Source: Adiantum capillus-veneris (taxonomy: Eukaryota > Streptophyta > Polypodiopsida > Polypodiales > Pteridaceae). Taken from it: a stretch of 64,000 nt of DNA. The number at the start of each line of letters is the position of its first letter. Positions within the stretch are counted from its first letter, which is position 1. Location of the stretch: positions 60,992,684 to 61,056,683 of the forward strand of contig CM043942.1 in assembly GCA_014529385.2 (NCBI GenBank), read 5' to 3'. The notes beneath the pieces are model-generated. The model did no database searches, was not told where the DNA came from, and was given only the letters and a program-made list of their open reading frames with translations. This document shows positions 44,441 to 55,073 of this stretch, one piece after another. The translations under genes and the position numbers were made by a program.

Positions 44441-45676
44441 TGCTTTACTTGGTTGTTGCCTTGGACGGAGTCATTCAGGGAAAGGTGATGCAAATGCAAG
44501 CTTAATGTGCTCTTATCACCCGCCACACAAAAACATTATTGCATTATGAGTCTCTTGCTCTCTATTCTACGCTCACCCTTTGACCCTTTATATAGGCCTT
44601 TGAGGTGCATTATTTTTGCTACACACTTTTTGGCTCTCTACCTCGAATATCATTAACTTTGGTTGCATGTCTCCCACATCTTGTCTCTTTGTGCAGTCAA
44701 CTTCATTATCCTATATTATTATCTATAGATCAGCCTCAGCCTATCTTTTTTGAGTTCTTTTCTCCCAAATTTATAAGAGCCACAAAAATATTCCACGCAC
44801 ACTTTCCTCAAAGTAGGGGTTCTTAAAGCCTTCACATTTTCCCAAGATCTACAACATAAAATTAACATAGCTTCTAGATACAATGTTTGATTTCAAAACT
44901 ATTTGGATAGAGTTGCAATCGTTAATACACTTAATAATGCTCCTAAAATTAAGAAATTTAGTCGTGAGTTGATGCAAAATTCATTGAAAAAAAACCAAGT
45001 ACATTGCAAACTACCCAACTTAAGGATTTAAGATGTCCTCATATGAAAGAGTATTATTTCCCTAGGGAGGCTTCATCTTATATGTTGCACCTTCCTTGGG
45101 ATAGTCTTGTAATTCAACAAGGTGCTCTTTAAGAATTATATTCCTAAGTATTTTCTCTCAAGTTTCCGAGTGGGAGAGTTTCTCATCATGGATTCAGATC
45201 CAGATGAGATCTCCCAAGGAGGAGATGCACTAGATTTGCTTTCAGAGCATGTTAGAGGCGGTACCCATGTGGATGCCAATTCTGAAGGATTGTAGCTCCA
45301 AGAGTTCCATCTTTCTTCTTTTGGAAGAGTACAAGTGCTTTCCAAATTGATTGATGGTTGGTCTAATGTTCTTAATGTAAACAAAGCTATGTCTTTAGTC
45401 TCATGGTGGTCAATTTCTCAAGCAGAATGAAGAGTGGTGAGATCTTTAAGAAAAACATTGCATACTCATGTAACCATGAAGAATTTGAATCATTTAACTC
45501 TGAATCAACCTTATTTAATTTGACCACAAAATTTTGATGTAAAACTCTTGTACTCTTGAGCATGTGGTTTGCTTTAACTAATTATTTTATTGGAATCATG
45601 TTGTTCACTTGCATTTTGAGTTGCTGCACATGGTTATCTCTAAAGGAAAAAATTTCTTGACCACAATGACGCTAGC
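44441..45676. other. unannotated stretch
   Basis: No gene recognised. The minus-strand frame at 45136-45384 and the plus frame at 44605-44826 have no known motif. Confidence 0.4.
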
Positions 45677-45790
45677 CTAATTCCTGAATAACCAATCCAT
45701 TCCAAGAATACCATCATACATCCCAATTGGAAACATTATGAGGAATGTTGAGGTGGAGTATCTGCCTAGTTCAAAATCAACGGTTTCCAT
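45677..45790 (-). pseudogene. gypsy aspartic protease fragment (RVP_2 type)
   Basis: The minus-strand frame reads METVDFELGR, then FPIGMYDGILGMDWL and a stop at 45677-45679. The PIG-x-YD-x-ILGMDWL block is the signature of the C-terminal half of gypsy/chromovirus retropepsins. The active-site D(S/T)GA half is not visible upstream. It lies 80 bp from Copia-5, to which it does not belong. Confidence 0.6.
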
Positions 45791-46114
45791 AGAATATTAT
45801 AAAACAAAAGGAATAACAATATCAATCTATGAAATTATGGATTTAAGAAGATTACCCTATACTCAAGCTCATGACTAGAAGTGGCCACAGTAGGTTACTT
45901 CTTGCTCAACCATGATATACATGAACTACTGAGCATGAAACAAAAACCACTCGTGGACACTCACGTGTCATAAAAACCAACCCAATCTAAGTCTGAAAAA
46001 GCATGTAAATATAGTGGCAATGATCCCCCCTTGAGATAAAACAAGCGAAGATGTAAACTGTCACTCAAGTAGCGAAAGATCCTCTTCACAACATACCAAT
46101 TCCTAGACCTTGGG

Positions 46115-46979
46115 CTATGCATAAATGTGCTGACCTATGAGACTACAAATTGAATATTGGGCCTTGTATTGCATACATAAATAAGGCATCCAACAACATT
46201 GGTAAAGAGTGACATTGGCAAGATCACCAACATCATGAACACTCAGTTTCAAACCAGTTTCCATGGGAGTGGCAATAAGTTTGCAATCCTCAAGTCCAAA
46301 CTTACATAGCAATGTCTCTATGTAACTTGTCTAACACAAGGCAATACCACCATCACACTGCTTAAATTGTATGCCCAAGTAGTGATGCAACACCCCCGAA
46401 TCTTTCATCTTGAAAGTAGAATTCAAATCAGCCTTGAATTCAACAGAATGTACCTCATTCAGACCAGTGATCAACAAAATCATCCAAATATGGAACAACA
46501 ATGAGAAGTACATCAGCCCTCACATTTCACGTACAAAGTGCTTTTTGTTGGACTGTTACGAAGGCCTTGTTTGACCAAATGAGTGTCAGCTTTCTCATAC
46601 CGAGCACGAGGAGATTGCTTCAACCCATACAAAGTTTTCATACATTTTCACACTTTATCCTCTTGTCTTTCTTGACAAAACCGCGTGGCTGCATTACATA
46701 AACTTCCTCAAATATGTCACCATTCACGAAAGCAGTAATAATATCCGATTGATGTACATCCCAACCAAAATGAGTTGCCAATGCACATAGAAAACTCATA
46801 GTAGTCATACAACAAGTGGGAGCAAAAGTCTCATAATCTGTCCCTTTTTGTTGTGCATAGCCTTTTGCAACAAGTTGAGCCTTATAGCGATCAATCTCAC
46901 CATCCGATTTGTGTTTCAACTTGTAAACCTGCTTTGTACCAATGGTTTTTTTGCCATGAACAAACCACATAAAGTCCAT
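46115..46979 (-). pseudogene. Copia-5 reverse transcriptase and connection to RNase H
   Basis: 46638-46979 gives GTKQVYKLKHKSDGEIDRYK, ARLVAKGYAQQKGTDYE-type text and QSDIITAFVNGDIFEEVYV, the fingers and first palm blocks. 46331-46513 gives FKADLNSTFKMKDSGVLHHY and LGIQFKQCDG. The catalytic YVDD stretch just before it is scrambled by a frameshift (it reads HIWMILLITG). 46115-46312 covers EDCKLIATPMETGLKLSVHD, leading into RNase H. GYAQQKG is intact here, whereas Copia-1 has a stop at that point. Confidence 0.78.
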
Positions 46980-47035
46980 GTGTCATTTTCTTTAAGTACA
47001 TCATATTCTGATTGCATGGCAGCGATCCAATTTTT

Positions 47036-47560
47036 TTATTTATGTGCTTCATCAATAGACAGAGGTTCCTCAATATCACATAAGCTAGACGTAGCCAAAG
47101 CATAACAATCTGATGCAGAAGATGCATGGAGAGAGCCTGAACGAGTATGACTTGACAAAGGTGCATCCAATTTACTGTCATGCAAAATATGCACCAATAA
47201 TTCTGGCATACCTCTAGCTTGCTCATTCTCAACCCTTTTCACATCAAGTACATCATGTACATCTGCATCAAAAATTGGCTGATGTGTAACACTTTTAGAA
47301 ACCCCCTTAGGCTGTACATTTGCCTCATTGGAATTAACATTCAAACTTCCACCACTGAAAAGAGGCAATAAACTACCATAAATGTCTTGTGAGCTTACAT
47401 TATTGTCTGTAGTACATGACAGCAAGGGCTGAACAGAATCTTCCACAAACGCAACATCTCGTGAAACCAAGATACACTTTGTTTGCGAATGGTACAACTT
47501 GTAACCTTTGCTTTCAGCACTATAACCAACAAAAATACATTTGACGTCCTTTTCATCCAA
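47036..47560 (-). pseudogene. Copia-5 integrase C-terminal tail and linker
   Basis: This open frame of 174 codons has CIFVGYSAESKGYKLYHSQT, VSRDVAFVEDSVQPLL, then a low-complexity linker and SSHTRSGSLHASSASDCYAL and EEPLSIDEA, which lead into the reverse transcriptase. It aligns with Copia-1 17400-17960. Where Copia-1 has the TAG at 17798-17800, this copy has a glutamine (SVQPLL). Confidence 0.75.
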
Positions 47561-47569
47561 TTTTAAGCG

Positions 47570-48108
47570 CTACATTTGTGGCACCAAAGCATAAGTCAAA
47601 CACCCAAAAATGCGTATGTGATCAATAGGTGGCTTTCTATCATGCCATGCTTCATATGGAGTCATAGACTGCAAAGCTTTTGTAGGAGACCTGTTAAGTA
47701 CATATGTAGCACACATGATGGCCTCAAGCCAAAACGAATGCGACAAAGGTTGACTCTTGACCATACATCATGCCATCTCCGTACGCGACCTGTTTTTCCT
47801 CTCATCAAAACCATTTTGTTGAGGTGTATACAAAACTGTACATTGGTGTTTTATCCCATAACTAGCAAAAAATGCATTAAATTTGTGAGATATATACTCC
47901 CCCCTCGATCGAAATGGAGGGTGCCCATAGTACATTTTGAGACATTCTCAGCCATAGCCAAAAATTGTTTGAAGCACATAAACACTTTGGACTTAGCTTT
48001 AAGCAGATACACCCATGCATGCATAGAATATTTATCAATGAAAGTCACAAAGTACATGTAATTGCCAAAGGATGAAGTTTGCATTGGCCCACAAACATCA
48101 CAATGCAC
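47570..48108 (-). pseudogene. Copia-5 integrase core
   Basis: 47851-48108 has HCDVCGPMQTSSFGN, VTFIDKYSMHAWVYLLKAKS and LHFDRGGS; the second catalytic aspartate is present. 47570-47764 has the continuation SHSFWLEAIMCATYVLNRSP and TPYEAWHDRKPPIDHIRIFG. Between them the PQQNGVAERKN block is broken by frameshifts at about 47770-47850. TPYEAWHDRK confirms that Copia-1 has lost the tryptophan codon to a TGA here. Confidence 0.78.
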
Positions 48109-48225
48109 AAGCTACAACCTGCATGTAGCCCTAACTCAACCATCCTTTGGAAACTTTGAACATTGCATCTTAACCAAAATACAGCCTTCACAAACAAGCT
48201 TATCAGAAGCAACCCTATCAGATTT

Positions 48226-48501
48226 CTACAGACGTAGCAAACTGGTAAAATTCAGATGCCCAAAACGTGAATGCCAAAGTTTTGCATCTAAGATAGCCTT
48301 AGAATCCACAACTACATTTGCAAAATTCTGCCCACACTTGTCATACAAAATTTTTGATGCAAGATGAATGGCTATCATTATAGAAGACACAATTGTCTTG
48401 CTTATATCCAAGCTCCTCCAAAAATCTCTGAAGCCACAAAATCTCTTTCTAGCCTCTATAAGAAATACATATTCAGCTTTCATGGTAGAAAGTGAGACCA
48501 C
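48226..48501 (-). pseudogene. chimeric frame: Copia-6 RNase H joined to Copia-5 GAG-pre-integrase
   Basis: The first 50 residues, MVSLSTMKAEYVFLIEARKR and SIMIAIHLASK, are the RNase H SLSTxEAEY region and IDSQSAIHLAxN-type region of a Copia-2-like lineage. The remainder, DKCGQNFANVVVDSKAI and LWHSRFGHLNFTSLLRL, is the GAG-pre-integrase domain of Copia-5. The switch is near 48355. The frame is open across the junction by chance. It is not a functional fusion on present evidence. Confidence 0.75.
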
Positions 48502-48672
48502 TTTTTGTAACTTTGAAGCCCAACTAACTATTGTGCCTCCAATTGTGAAGATGTAGCCAGTAGTGCTTCTTCAAGAATCTTTGTCACCTGCCATATTTGC
48601 ATCATCATATCTTTGCAAGAAAATGTCAGTGCCTTCAAAACATAAATCATTTAAGGTTGATTCTTTTAGATA

Positions 48673-48810
48673 TCTAAGTATCCATTTGTCAATGTTCTTT
48701 ATTTAGATTCTCCATGAATCTAAGTATCCATTTGTCAATGTTCTTTATTTAGATTCTCCATGAATCTAAGTATCCATTTGTCAATGTTCTTTATTTAGAT
48801 TCTCCATGAA
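48673..48810. repeat. 46-bp perfect tandem triplication
   Basis: Units start at 48673, 48719 and 48765, each TCTAAGTATCC ... TCTCCATGAA, with no differences seen. It lies within the RNase H part of Copia-6. 46 is not a multiple of three, so it shifts the frame. Confidence 0.93.
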
Positions 48811-49555
48811 TCTGCTCACAACTCCCATTGCATGTGCAATATCTTGCCTTGTCCAGACCATAGCATACATTAGAGAAACTACCACTACAACTTTAGACAT
48901 ATAGACTATCTCCTCTTGTGTCTTTGGAAACATATCCTTGGTTAGTTTGAAATGACTAGCCACAGGTGTAGAAAACAATTCTGAATTTTGCATTACAAAT
49001 ACTTCTAGTACCTTCTTGATGTAACCCTCTTGAGATATTATCAGTGTCTTCTTAAGCATGTCCCTTGATATTCGCATACCAAGTATCCATTGTGCAACAC
49101 CTAAATCTTCCATTGAAAAAGATATAGGCAACTCCTCTTTTAGGTCTCTTATGTCCAACATCTTAGCACTTGCAAATTAGCATATTATCAACATATAACA
49201 TGAGGATGATAAATCTCCCATCCCCCAAATTCTATACACAGTGATAAGAGTTGCATTGTTTGAATCCATGATCTAGCATCCATTGGTCAAATTTCAGGTA
49301 CCATTGTATCTCCTCCTCCAAGTCGCCATGGGGAAATGCCGTGTTTACATCCATTTGTTCAAGATTCAAGTCTTGAGCAGTGATAAGACTTAAGGCAAGC
49401 CTAATGGCATTCATTATTACAACATGAGAAAATATTTCATTGAATTCAATAACTTTTTTTGAGAAAACCCCTTTACCACAAGCATGGACTTGTACCTTTT
49501 CTTCTCTCCTTCTTTCGGCTTCAACTTGTACACCCATTCTATTTTTAGTGCTCAT
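48781..49555 (-). pseudogene. Copia-6 reverse transcriptase with internal deletion
   Basis: 49232-49555 reads EQMDVNTAFPHGDLEEEI and then immediately QWYLKFDQWMLDHGFKQ. The block that should lie between, from YMEQPEGF to GLKQAPR, about 40 residues, is deleted in frame. The YVDD region at 49160-49230 is disrupted, although plus-strand AGCATATTATCAACATATAACATG there suggests a former YVDDMLI. 48781-49161 gives FSMEDLGVAQWILGMRISRD, QEGYIKKVL and RQDIAHAMGVVSRFMENL. Confidence 0.78.
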
Positions 49556-49679
49556 TTACCTTCATGCAAATCAACCAATTCCCATGTTTGATTATGATGC
49601 AATGAGTCCATCTCTGCTTGCATGCTCTTTGTACACTCATCTTTGGATACATGTTGCATGGCTTCTTCAGTCTAGCTCT

Positions 49680-49943
49680 CTAGAATCTGAGACCAAGAGA
49701 TGGTTGAAGGAAGGAATATATGAACCTCTTTGGAGGTCTACTTACTCTTGTATTTCTTTGGGGTATAGGTTGACGTTCCTCATCTTGTTGGTGTTGTTGC
49801 AAGTTGTCACCACTTGCATTCCCTGAGTCTTTATTGTTCTCAAGCTTTGTGTACTCGTCACCTACATTCTTTGTTTGTTGTCTTTTCAAGTAATCTTTGT
49901 ACATATTATGTTTGTTTAAAATAACATCCCTAGTCCTAAACAT
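49680..49943 (-). pseudogene. Copia-6 integrase C-terminal segment and linker
   Basis: It starts with RTRDVILNKHNMYKD, matching the SRDVxFxE-x-x-M-x-K block after the integrase core. It continues through a glutamine/asparagine-rich linker and ends in TRVSRPPKRF, the usual R-x-RxPxR before the reverse transcriptase. The core catalytic residues are not included. Confidence 0.65.
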
Positions 49944-50029
49944 TTTACCATCTTCAAGATCTCATAGGCATGATCTTTTCATTTTTTGGCAAGTGATTTT
50001 TCTCACGCGTGATGGCTAAGGTATTGCCT

Positions 50030-50155
50030 GATAACCCTACAAAATTGATGGAAGTATTCTTATATGAGAATATCATTTGTAGATATGGATGTCCCATCGA
50101 GATAGTCTCAGATTAGGGTACACACTTCATGAATGAAACAATTCATATATTGACC
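50030..50155 (+). pseudogene. gypsy integrase core fragment
   Basis: The 42 codons read FLYENIICRYGCPIEIVSD, a stop, then GTHFMNETIHILT. This is the gypsy integrase block F-x-x-x-I-x-x-R-x-G-x-P-x-x-IVSD-(Q)-G-x-x-F, including the second catalytic aspartate. One stop stands at the usual glutamine. It is on the opposite strand to the gypsy remnant that begins 3 bp later. Confidence 0.72.
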
Positions 50156-50157
50156 GC

Positions 50158-50507
50158 TTAATATCCTTGTACGACCATGCAAACACATCTCTATATTGTC
50201 GGCACATTGCTATCAATAACTGCTCTTCTTCTTCCGTAAGGTCAGTGGAAATGTATGCCGATTTTGATTCCTCTTCTGGTTCCTCTAGCTCTATGTACTT
50301 GGTTTTTTCTGGCCCATCATATGAAGTTCCAAGTTCTTTGGGGTCTCCTTTCGACTTTTGAACTACAATTTTTCTATCTTGGATAGTGTATCTTTTGTAG
50401 TGGGAAGGTGCATCAAACCTATCATTGTCAGATTCTTCCTCGGTCTCTAACTCCGTTGTCCAAACTTCTTTCAAAGTTTGTTTCAGTTCTTTTATCTTTG
50501 TTTGCAC
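50158..50507 (-). pseudogene. Gypsy-2 pre-RT segment ending at FAWSYKD
   Basis: An acidic linker (ELETEEESDN, YIELEEPEEES) is followed by LTEEEEQLLIAMCRQYRDVFAW and SYKDIKR. L-x-x-Y-x-DVFAWSYKDM is the conserved entry to the reverse transcriptase of many plant gypsy polyproteins. The palm (YxDD) and everything downstream are missing beyond the junction at about 50158. Confidence 0.72.
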
Positions 50508-51390
50508 TCTGTTTTTGACAATTTCGTTGATTTTTCAGAGGTGTTCTCAGGTTTTGATTTTGGTTTGCTCCTCTTTTTGGATTTTCTCTTTCAGTTGGGA
50601 TAGGTTCCATGAACCTTTTTGAGATCTTTTCTTAAAGGCAATCAGTTGCTTCAACCAGCCTTAAATACTGCATTTTGTTTTTTAAGAGAGGTATGGATTT
50701 TTCTCTTCTTTGATTTCGTTGGTTCGCACGTCTTTCGTGGTATCTCCGTTGTCTTTGTGGTTTTTGCTTGGGAAAATTATAAAAACATCTTGTTGATCCC
50801 TAGGTTCAGTGTCCTTATCAGAGTTACTAGAGTGCTCATCCTTCTTGTCGTTCTCTAAAGGTCTATTTTGGGAGTCTTGGAATACTTCCTCATCATTCTC
50901 GCTAAGGTCTTTTATGCAGATCTCATCCACTATGCCTCTGCAATTTGTAACTCCCTCCATGTCAGATTCTTCTGACCTTGATTTCAAATTAAAGATAACG
51001 CTCGTCATCTAGAAGGGAAATATATCATATCCTTCCTCATCACAAAACTTGGTTAGTGTCATTCCATTCACACACACATCGAGAATGGCCCGTAATTTGT
51101 TGCCATCCAAATGGTTCGAACATCTCTTCCAAAAAAGGCTCTAGTACATACGCCTTATCCTTTACTGGTTGGTCGAGAATGCAATCTTCTTTTCTCAAAC
51201 TTCCACACTCCGAAGCTCCACACATCCAAATATGCACTTTGCTTTGTAGCCATGCAGGTATCTCACCTTCATGTTCAATTGTGGAGTTTAATTCTTCCCC
51301 AAGGGTTCGCTTGACATCTCTATAACAATGGCCTTTGACAGTGATTTTCATAGTGACCTCTTTGTGTCTCAAATAGATATAGTCATAGCC

Positions 51391-51639
51391 CTAGTCTTGT
51401 ACCATTTTGAGCTGATGCATGAATGGTCTGCCCAATATGATATCCAAATTGCTACTCTTGTCAAAATTCATTATAGAAAAGGTGTGTTCATATGCACTGC
51501 CACAAGAGGATACAATGGTTTGTTCTAATATTCCTATCGGTCTCTCCATGTATCCATCTACTAATTGAAGTTTCATTCGGTTTTTCCTTAGAGAAGGCTT
51601 TCCCCATTTTTCCCCACATCCCCTTGGTTGCAATGGCAA
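51391..51639 (-). pseudogene. Gypsy-2 aspartic protease C-terminal half
   Basis: It reads LQLVDGYMERPIGILEQTIV and FDKSSNLDIILGRPFMHQLK, the G-x-x-x-x-P-x-G-I and ILGRPFM elements of a gypsy retropepsin, comparable to MILGRPFMRDAK in the 5.7-14.8 kb element. The D(S/T)GA active-site half is not in this frame; the text around 51640-51670 may hold a damaged version. Confidence 0.68.
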
Positions 51640-52588
51640 ATTCCAACCCCATTATCTAATATCGCAACTGTCTTTACTCCTTTGTATTCCTTCTTCTCCC
51701 TCACAATAGTCTCCCACCTTATTTACTGGTACAGGTTCTGCTTTAGACTGTTTTGGCGTTTGGTTGTTTGATATTTTTGAAGCAATGATTTGTTGTGGAA
51801 CCATCAATCCTATTTTCTCCAAATTATTTCCTACTTCTTCCCAAAGATGAGGTCCTAATCTGTAGTAACTCGGATAGAGTTACTATAGGAGACGATATCA
51901 ACTCATGAAGAGTCTTAGTGTCCATCATCTTAGGATCAAATTTCCATTGAGATGGTACTTTCCTAATTTTTAATCTTGTTTCATGGTCGCCAGTGAACCA
52001 AGGTAAAGTTTCTAAAGCCTGAGGTTTGCTGCCTTCTAATATCTTTATCCATGCATCACTGTATAGTCATCGAATATCATCAATATAGAACTCATGATCT
52101 AGATTGATCTCAGTGATAGGGGCTGACTCAAGGGTTGCACTTTCGTCCTTTTTGTTTCTGATATCCTCCCACAGATCATGTGGCCATGGTTCTTCTACTT
52201 CCGGAATAGGGATCACTGCTTGTGAGCCCCTTCCATTTGTGGTATTGGCTAATTCCCTTGTATCTAAGGGTACTTCAAGTTATGGCTCTTTCTGGTCTCT
52301 GTTCTCTAGGCCTTGGTTCTGCATTTCTTGGATTCTTTTGTGAATTAGTACCTCCATTTTTGGAGCATCTGGAACATGTGGTTCCATAAGAACCTCGGCC
52401 GCCTGGTTGAGCTCCTTGTACATTTGCAAACTCTCTTTTTCATACCTTGGATGAGTATATATTAACCATATATACTCTTAAGTTTAATTGGGTTTTAGCC
52501 TAGCTTCATAAGCCTTCAAAATTGCACTTAAAGGCTCGAATACTTTGTCTAGCAAGACCGAACCTCCCAATGGTAATTCTGATGGTTT

Positions 52589-52765
52589 TGTTAGGTTTCA
52601 GGCTCATGGCCAGTTACGACCGAGCGGGCATTCGCCCACAGTTCATAAAGATAATAAGGAGTGTGAGAGCTATTGGCTCACAAGCTCCACCAAAGGGTTT
52701 GTGTATTGTGTTCTTCCCTTCCTCCTTCTCCTTCCCTCTCTTGCACACTTGCACTAGCTTCATCA
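52589..52765 (+). repeat. 5' LTR of Copia-3
   Basis: It runs from TGTTAGGTTTCAGG to CTAGCTTCATCA, 177 bp. Its last 40 bp match the Copia-2 LTR (reverse complement of about 21020-21060). Confidence 0.72.
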
Positions 52766-52767
52766 AC

Positions 52768-52784
52768 TGGTATCAAAGCTCAGG
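52768..52784 (+). other. primer-binding site of Copia-3
   Basis: TGGTATCAAAGCTCAGG, two bases after the LTR, is the common TGGTATCARAGC form of the tRNA-iMet primer site. Confidence 0.78.
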
Positions 52785-55073
52785 GCACGGACCACGAGCC
52801 CCAGAAACTCTCGCTCCCTACTTGCATGTGCTCAAACCCAAAGCAAAGGAGGAGCATTCAAGTTGCTGCAGAGGGAATCGATTTTGAGATTGGGATCTTG
52901 AATAGGAGAAGAGCCTTGCAAAGAAGCATCTCCTTGGATGCTATCGGATCCATCAATCGGTCCAAAGCAGAACCAAGAGCAGCTGAGGAGATTGTATGTG
53001 TGTGTGTGTGTGTAGGGGCAGCCAGGCTTGAGGGCATCTGCAACAAAACAAAAAAGGAGAACTAGGGTAGCAGGGAGTGGGAATCTGAGGCTAATTTGAA
53101 GCAAATTGAAGGCTTGGTCGACAGGGCTTCAACCCAGGCAGTCTGCGAGCAACAAGGAGATAGAGAGAGAATCGAGCAAGCAGGAGGTGGGTCGGGCAGA
53201 GCAAGAATCGATCATTAGGAGCCGAAGTGAGCAAGGAATTTTTAGGGCAATCCGGGGGTAGCATTGGGTAGCAGGGCCGTGAATGCACCGAACCAAGGGC
53301 AGTAGAATAGACACACACACACACACACACACACACACTGTGTGTGTAGGGGCAGCCAGGCCCGTAAGCAAACCAAGACAGCATCGGGCATCAAAGGCCG
53401 TTAGCAGTAGGAGTGGGCAGAGAAGAGAATCGAGGGCATGGAGAGCAAGGCCTGCAGGCCCGAGCACATACATAGGACCGACACATACCCTCGTTGTTTT
53501 GTTTGAATCGTCAGACTTTGCAAATTTCATCATTGCAGCAGAATTGAATTTTTTTAAATTCTAACACACTTAGTGTGTGCAAGGTTCGGCTCCCACACGC
53601 ACATCAAGTGGCACACAATCAAGAGGATTGTGCGAGCAATTTCGATAGTGCATAGAAGCCCTCGACCATCATCAACGGAGCTGCAGCAGAGTGAGCAAAA
53701 CCTCAAGCTTGAATTCTAGAGAGAGAGAGAGAGATTGGTCTTTTTTTTGAGCTTGTGTTCGACTACCCGGGCAGATTGAGTATAGAGACCGAGCTTGAGA
53801 CAACAGCTGAGAGGGAGAGTGATTGGGTATCTCCATTCTTAGGCATTGAGAGAGAGAGCACGTGCCGACAGCGGCTTCGAGCATTGACGACCTCGACCTC
53901 AACGCGCCTATGGCTATTTGGCTAGCCACTCTTGTTCAGCAGCGGGAGACACCATCCACATGAATGATTATAGTCGATTTGACACCGATTCTCGCGTTTC
54001 GGCAATGCCTCGACATTACTCCCATTATGGGTGGATTTTTGACATCCGAACCGACATCGGTTTCACACGAACAACATTTTCCCACGACTGACAGCTGTAC
54101 TTTCCACACACACGGGTGAGGTGCCTCTACCATAGAGGAGTTACACCGAGCACATTGATCACGTTGCACGGCACGGTTTTTGGCTACGACACCTTTGGTG
54201 GCTATTTGACTAGCGCATTTCTGCTCGGCGATAAAAATCGGCACATAGCAACATTGACACACAGTTTACAGGTTACTATGGGGCTTTTCAGCCCATTTAC
54301 ACGTAGATTCTCCAAGTTTCTAGACACAACGCTTTTTCAAGCGATTTCAGCAATCTTTTCGACAACAGAGGACAGATGCATTTTTGTGTGAGCACATCTA
54401 GTGCTACTGAGCTCTTTTGAGAGCAGATATACCTGCAAGGATCACCTATACTACATGCAACAGTTCTGGGTGCCTGTTTCAGTGCAGTTCACTCATGTAC
54501 ATTGAATTGTGGACACTGCCCATTGTACTTTGTGTGGAGCTATTTTTTGGCTAGTTTGGCAGTTTTCCCGATCGTTTCTGAGACTCAAACCGGAAGAGCC
54601 CTTTTTGAAACTGTGGCTAGTCATTTTGTGTCTGCGTTAGCGTTATGAGGGTCGATAGCGTGAGGTTTTCTTTGAGCTGGGGTATTCTCAAATGTTGAGA
54701 TACCTTCTGTGATACAGGTAACTGGAGTTCCCCTTTACGGTACCCTTGCCATAGGACATGTATTTGGACGGTTTTTTGTGCTTTTGACGTCGAGTTGGTG
54801 GTCACACAGCAGTGGTTTTGTGCAGTATATGTCCAATGATTGTTCTTTTGAGCAGTTTATGCATTTTTGAGTTGAGTTCTGACTCCTCATACAAAGGAGA
54901 CTCTGTCGGATTTTTCCCCCAAGTCCGTCTTATGCGTTCTTGGCAGTTCTAGCTGCTCTTACACAGTGAATGTACTACATTTTGGTTTGAGATTTTGCTT
55001 CTATTCTATGGGAAACTGTGCTAAAATTGTCCCAAACAATTTGCCATAAGTTTTTGGATACATTCTCTTAATC
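52785..55073 (+). other. Copia-3 long 5' leader
   Basis: 2.3 kb lie between primer site and gag ATG, unusually long for copia. The leader has (GT)n at 52993-53013, (CA)n at 53313-53342 and GA tracts near 53720. Parts of 53520-55070 align with the Copia-2 leader. The only frame with a counterpart in both copies is antisense (53936-54262, minus). Confidence 0.65.
53313..53342. repeat. (AC)n/(TG)n microsatellite in Copia-3 leader
   Basis: A run of AC units turns into TG units (CACACTGTGTGTG), a small self-complementary tract. Confidence 0.88.

Larger units (their letters stand above)
45873..48355 (-). mobile_element. Copia-5, internal fragment of a Copia-1-family element
   Basis: Similarity to Copia-1 runs from about 16236 to about 18740, in the same order on the minus strand: GAG-pre-integrase, integrase, reverse transcriptase, start of RNase H. 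Both ends are abrupt: at 45873 the RNase H stops after the SCEAEY region, and at 48355 the sequence changes in mid-frame to Copia-6. There are no LTRs, no gag and many stops and frameshifts. It is more decayed than Copia-1 and useful for deciding which Copia-1 codons are mutated. Confidence 0.83.
48356..49950 (-). mobile_element. Copia-6, 3' part of another copia polyprotein
   Basis: On the minus strand, from right to left, there is the integrase C-terminus (49680-49943), reverse transcriptase (49232-49555), its C-terminal connection (48781-49161), a 46-bp triplication (48673-48810) and RNase H (48356-48500). No LTR is found. The right edge, about 49950, meets an oppositely oriented gypsy scrap. 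It is distinct from the Copia-1 family. Confidence 0.75.
50158..52500 (-). mobile_element. Gypsy-2 remnant: protease and start of reverse transcriptase
   Basis: On the minus strand this holds a protease (51391-51639), a linker with 51040-51372 and 50682-51008, and the reverse transcriptase start (50158-50507), in normal gypsy order. Most of gag (51640-52500) is present only as broken frames without a clear zinc knuckle. The left end stops exactly after FAWSYKD, and the right end is cut by the Copia-3 LTR at 52589. No LTRs were found. Confidence 0.65.
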
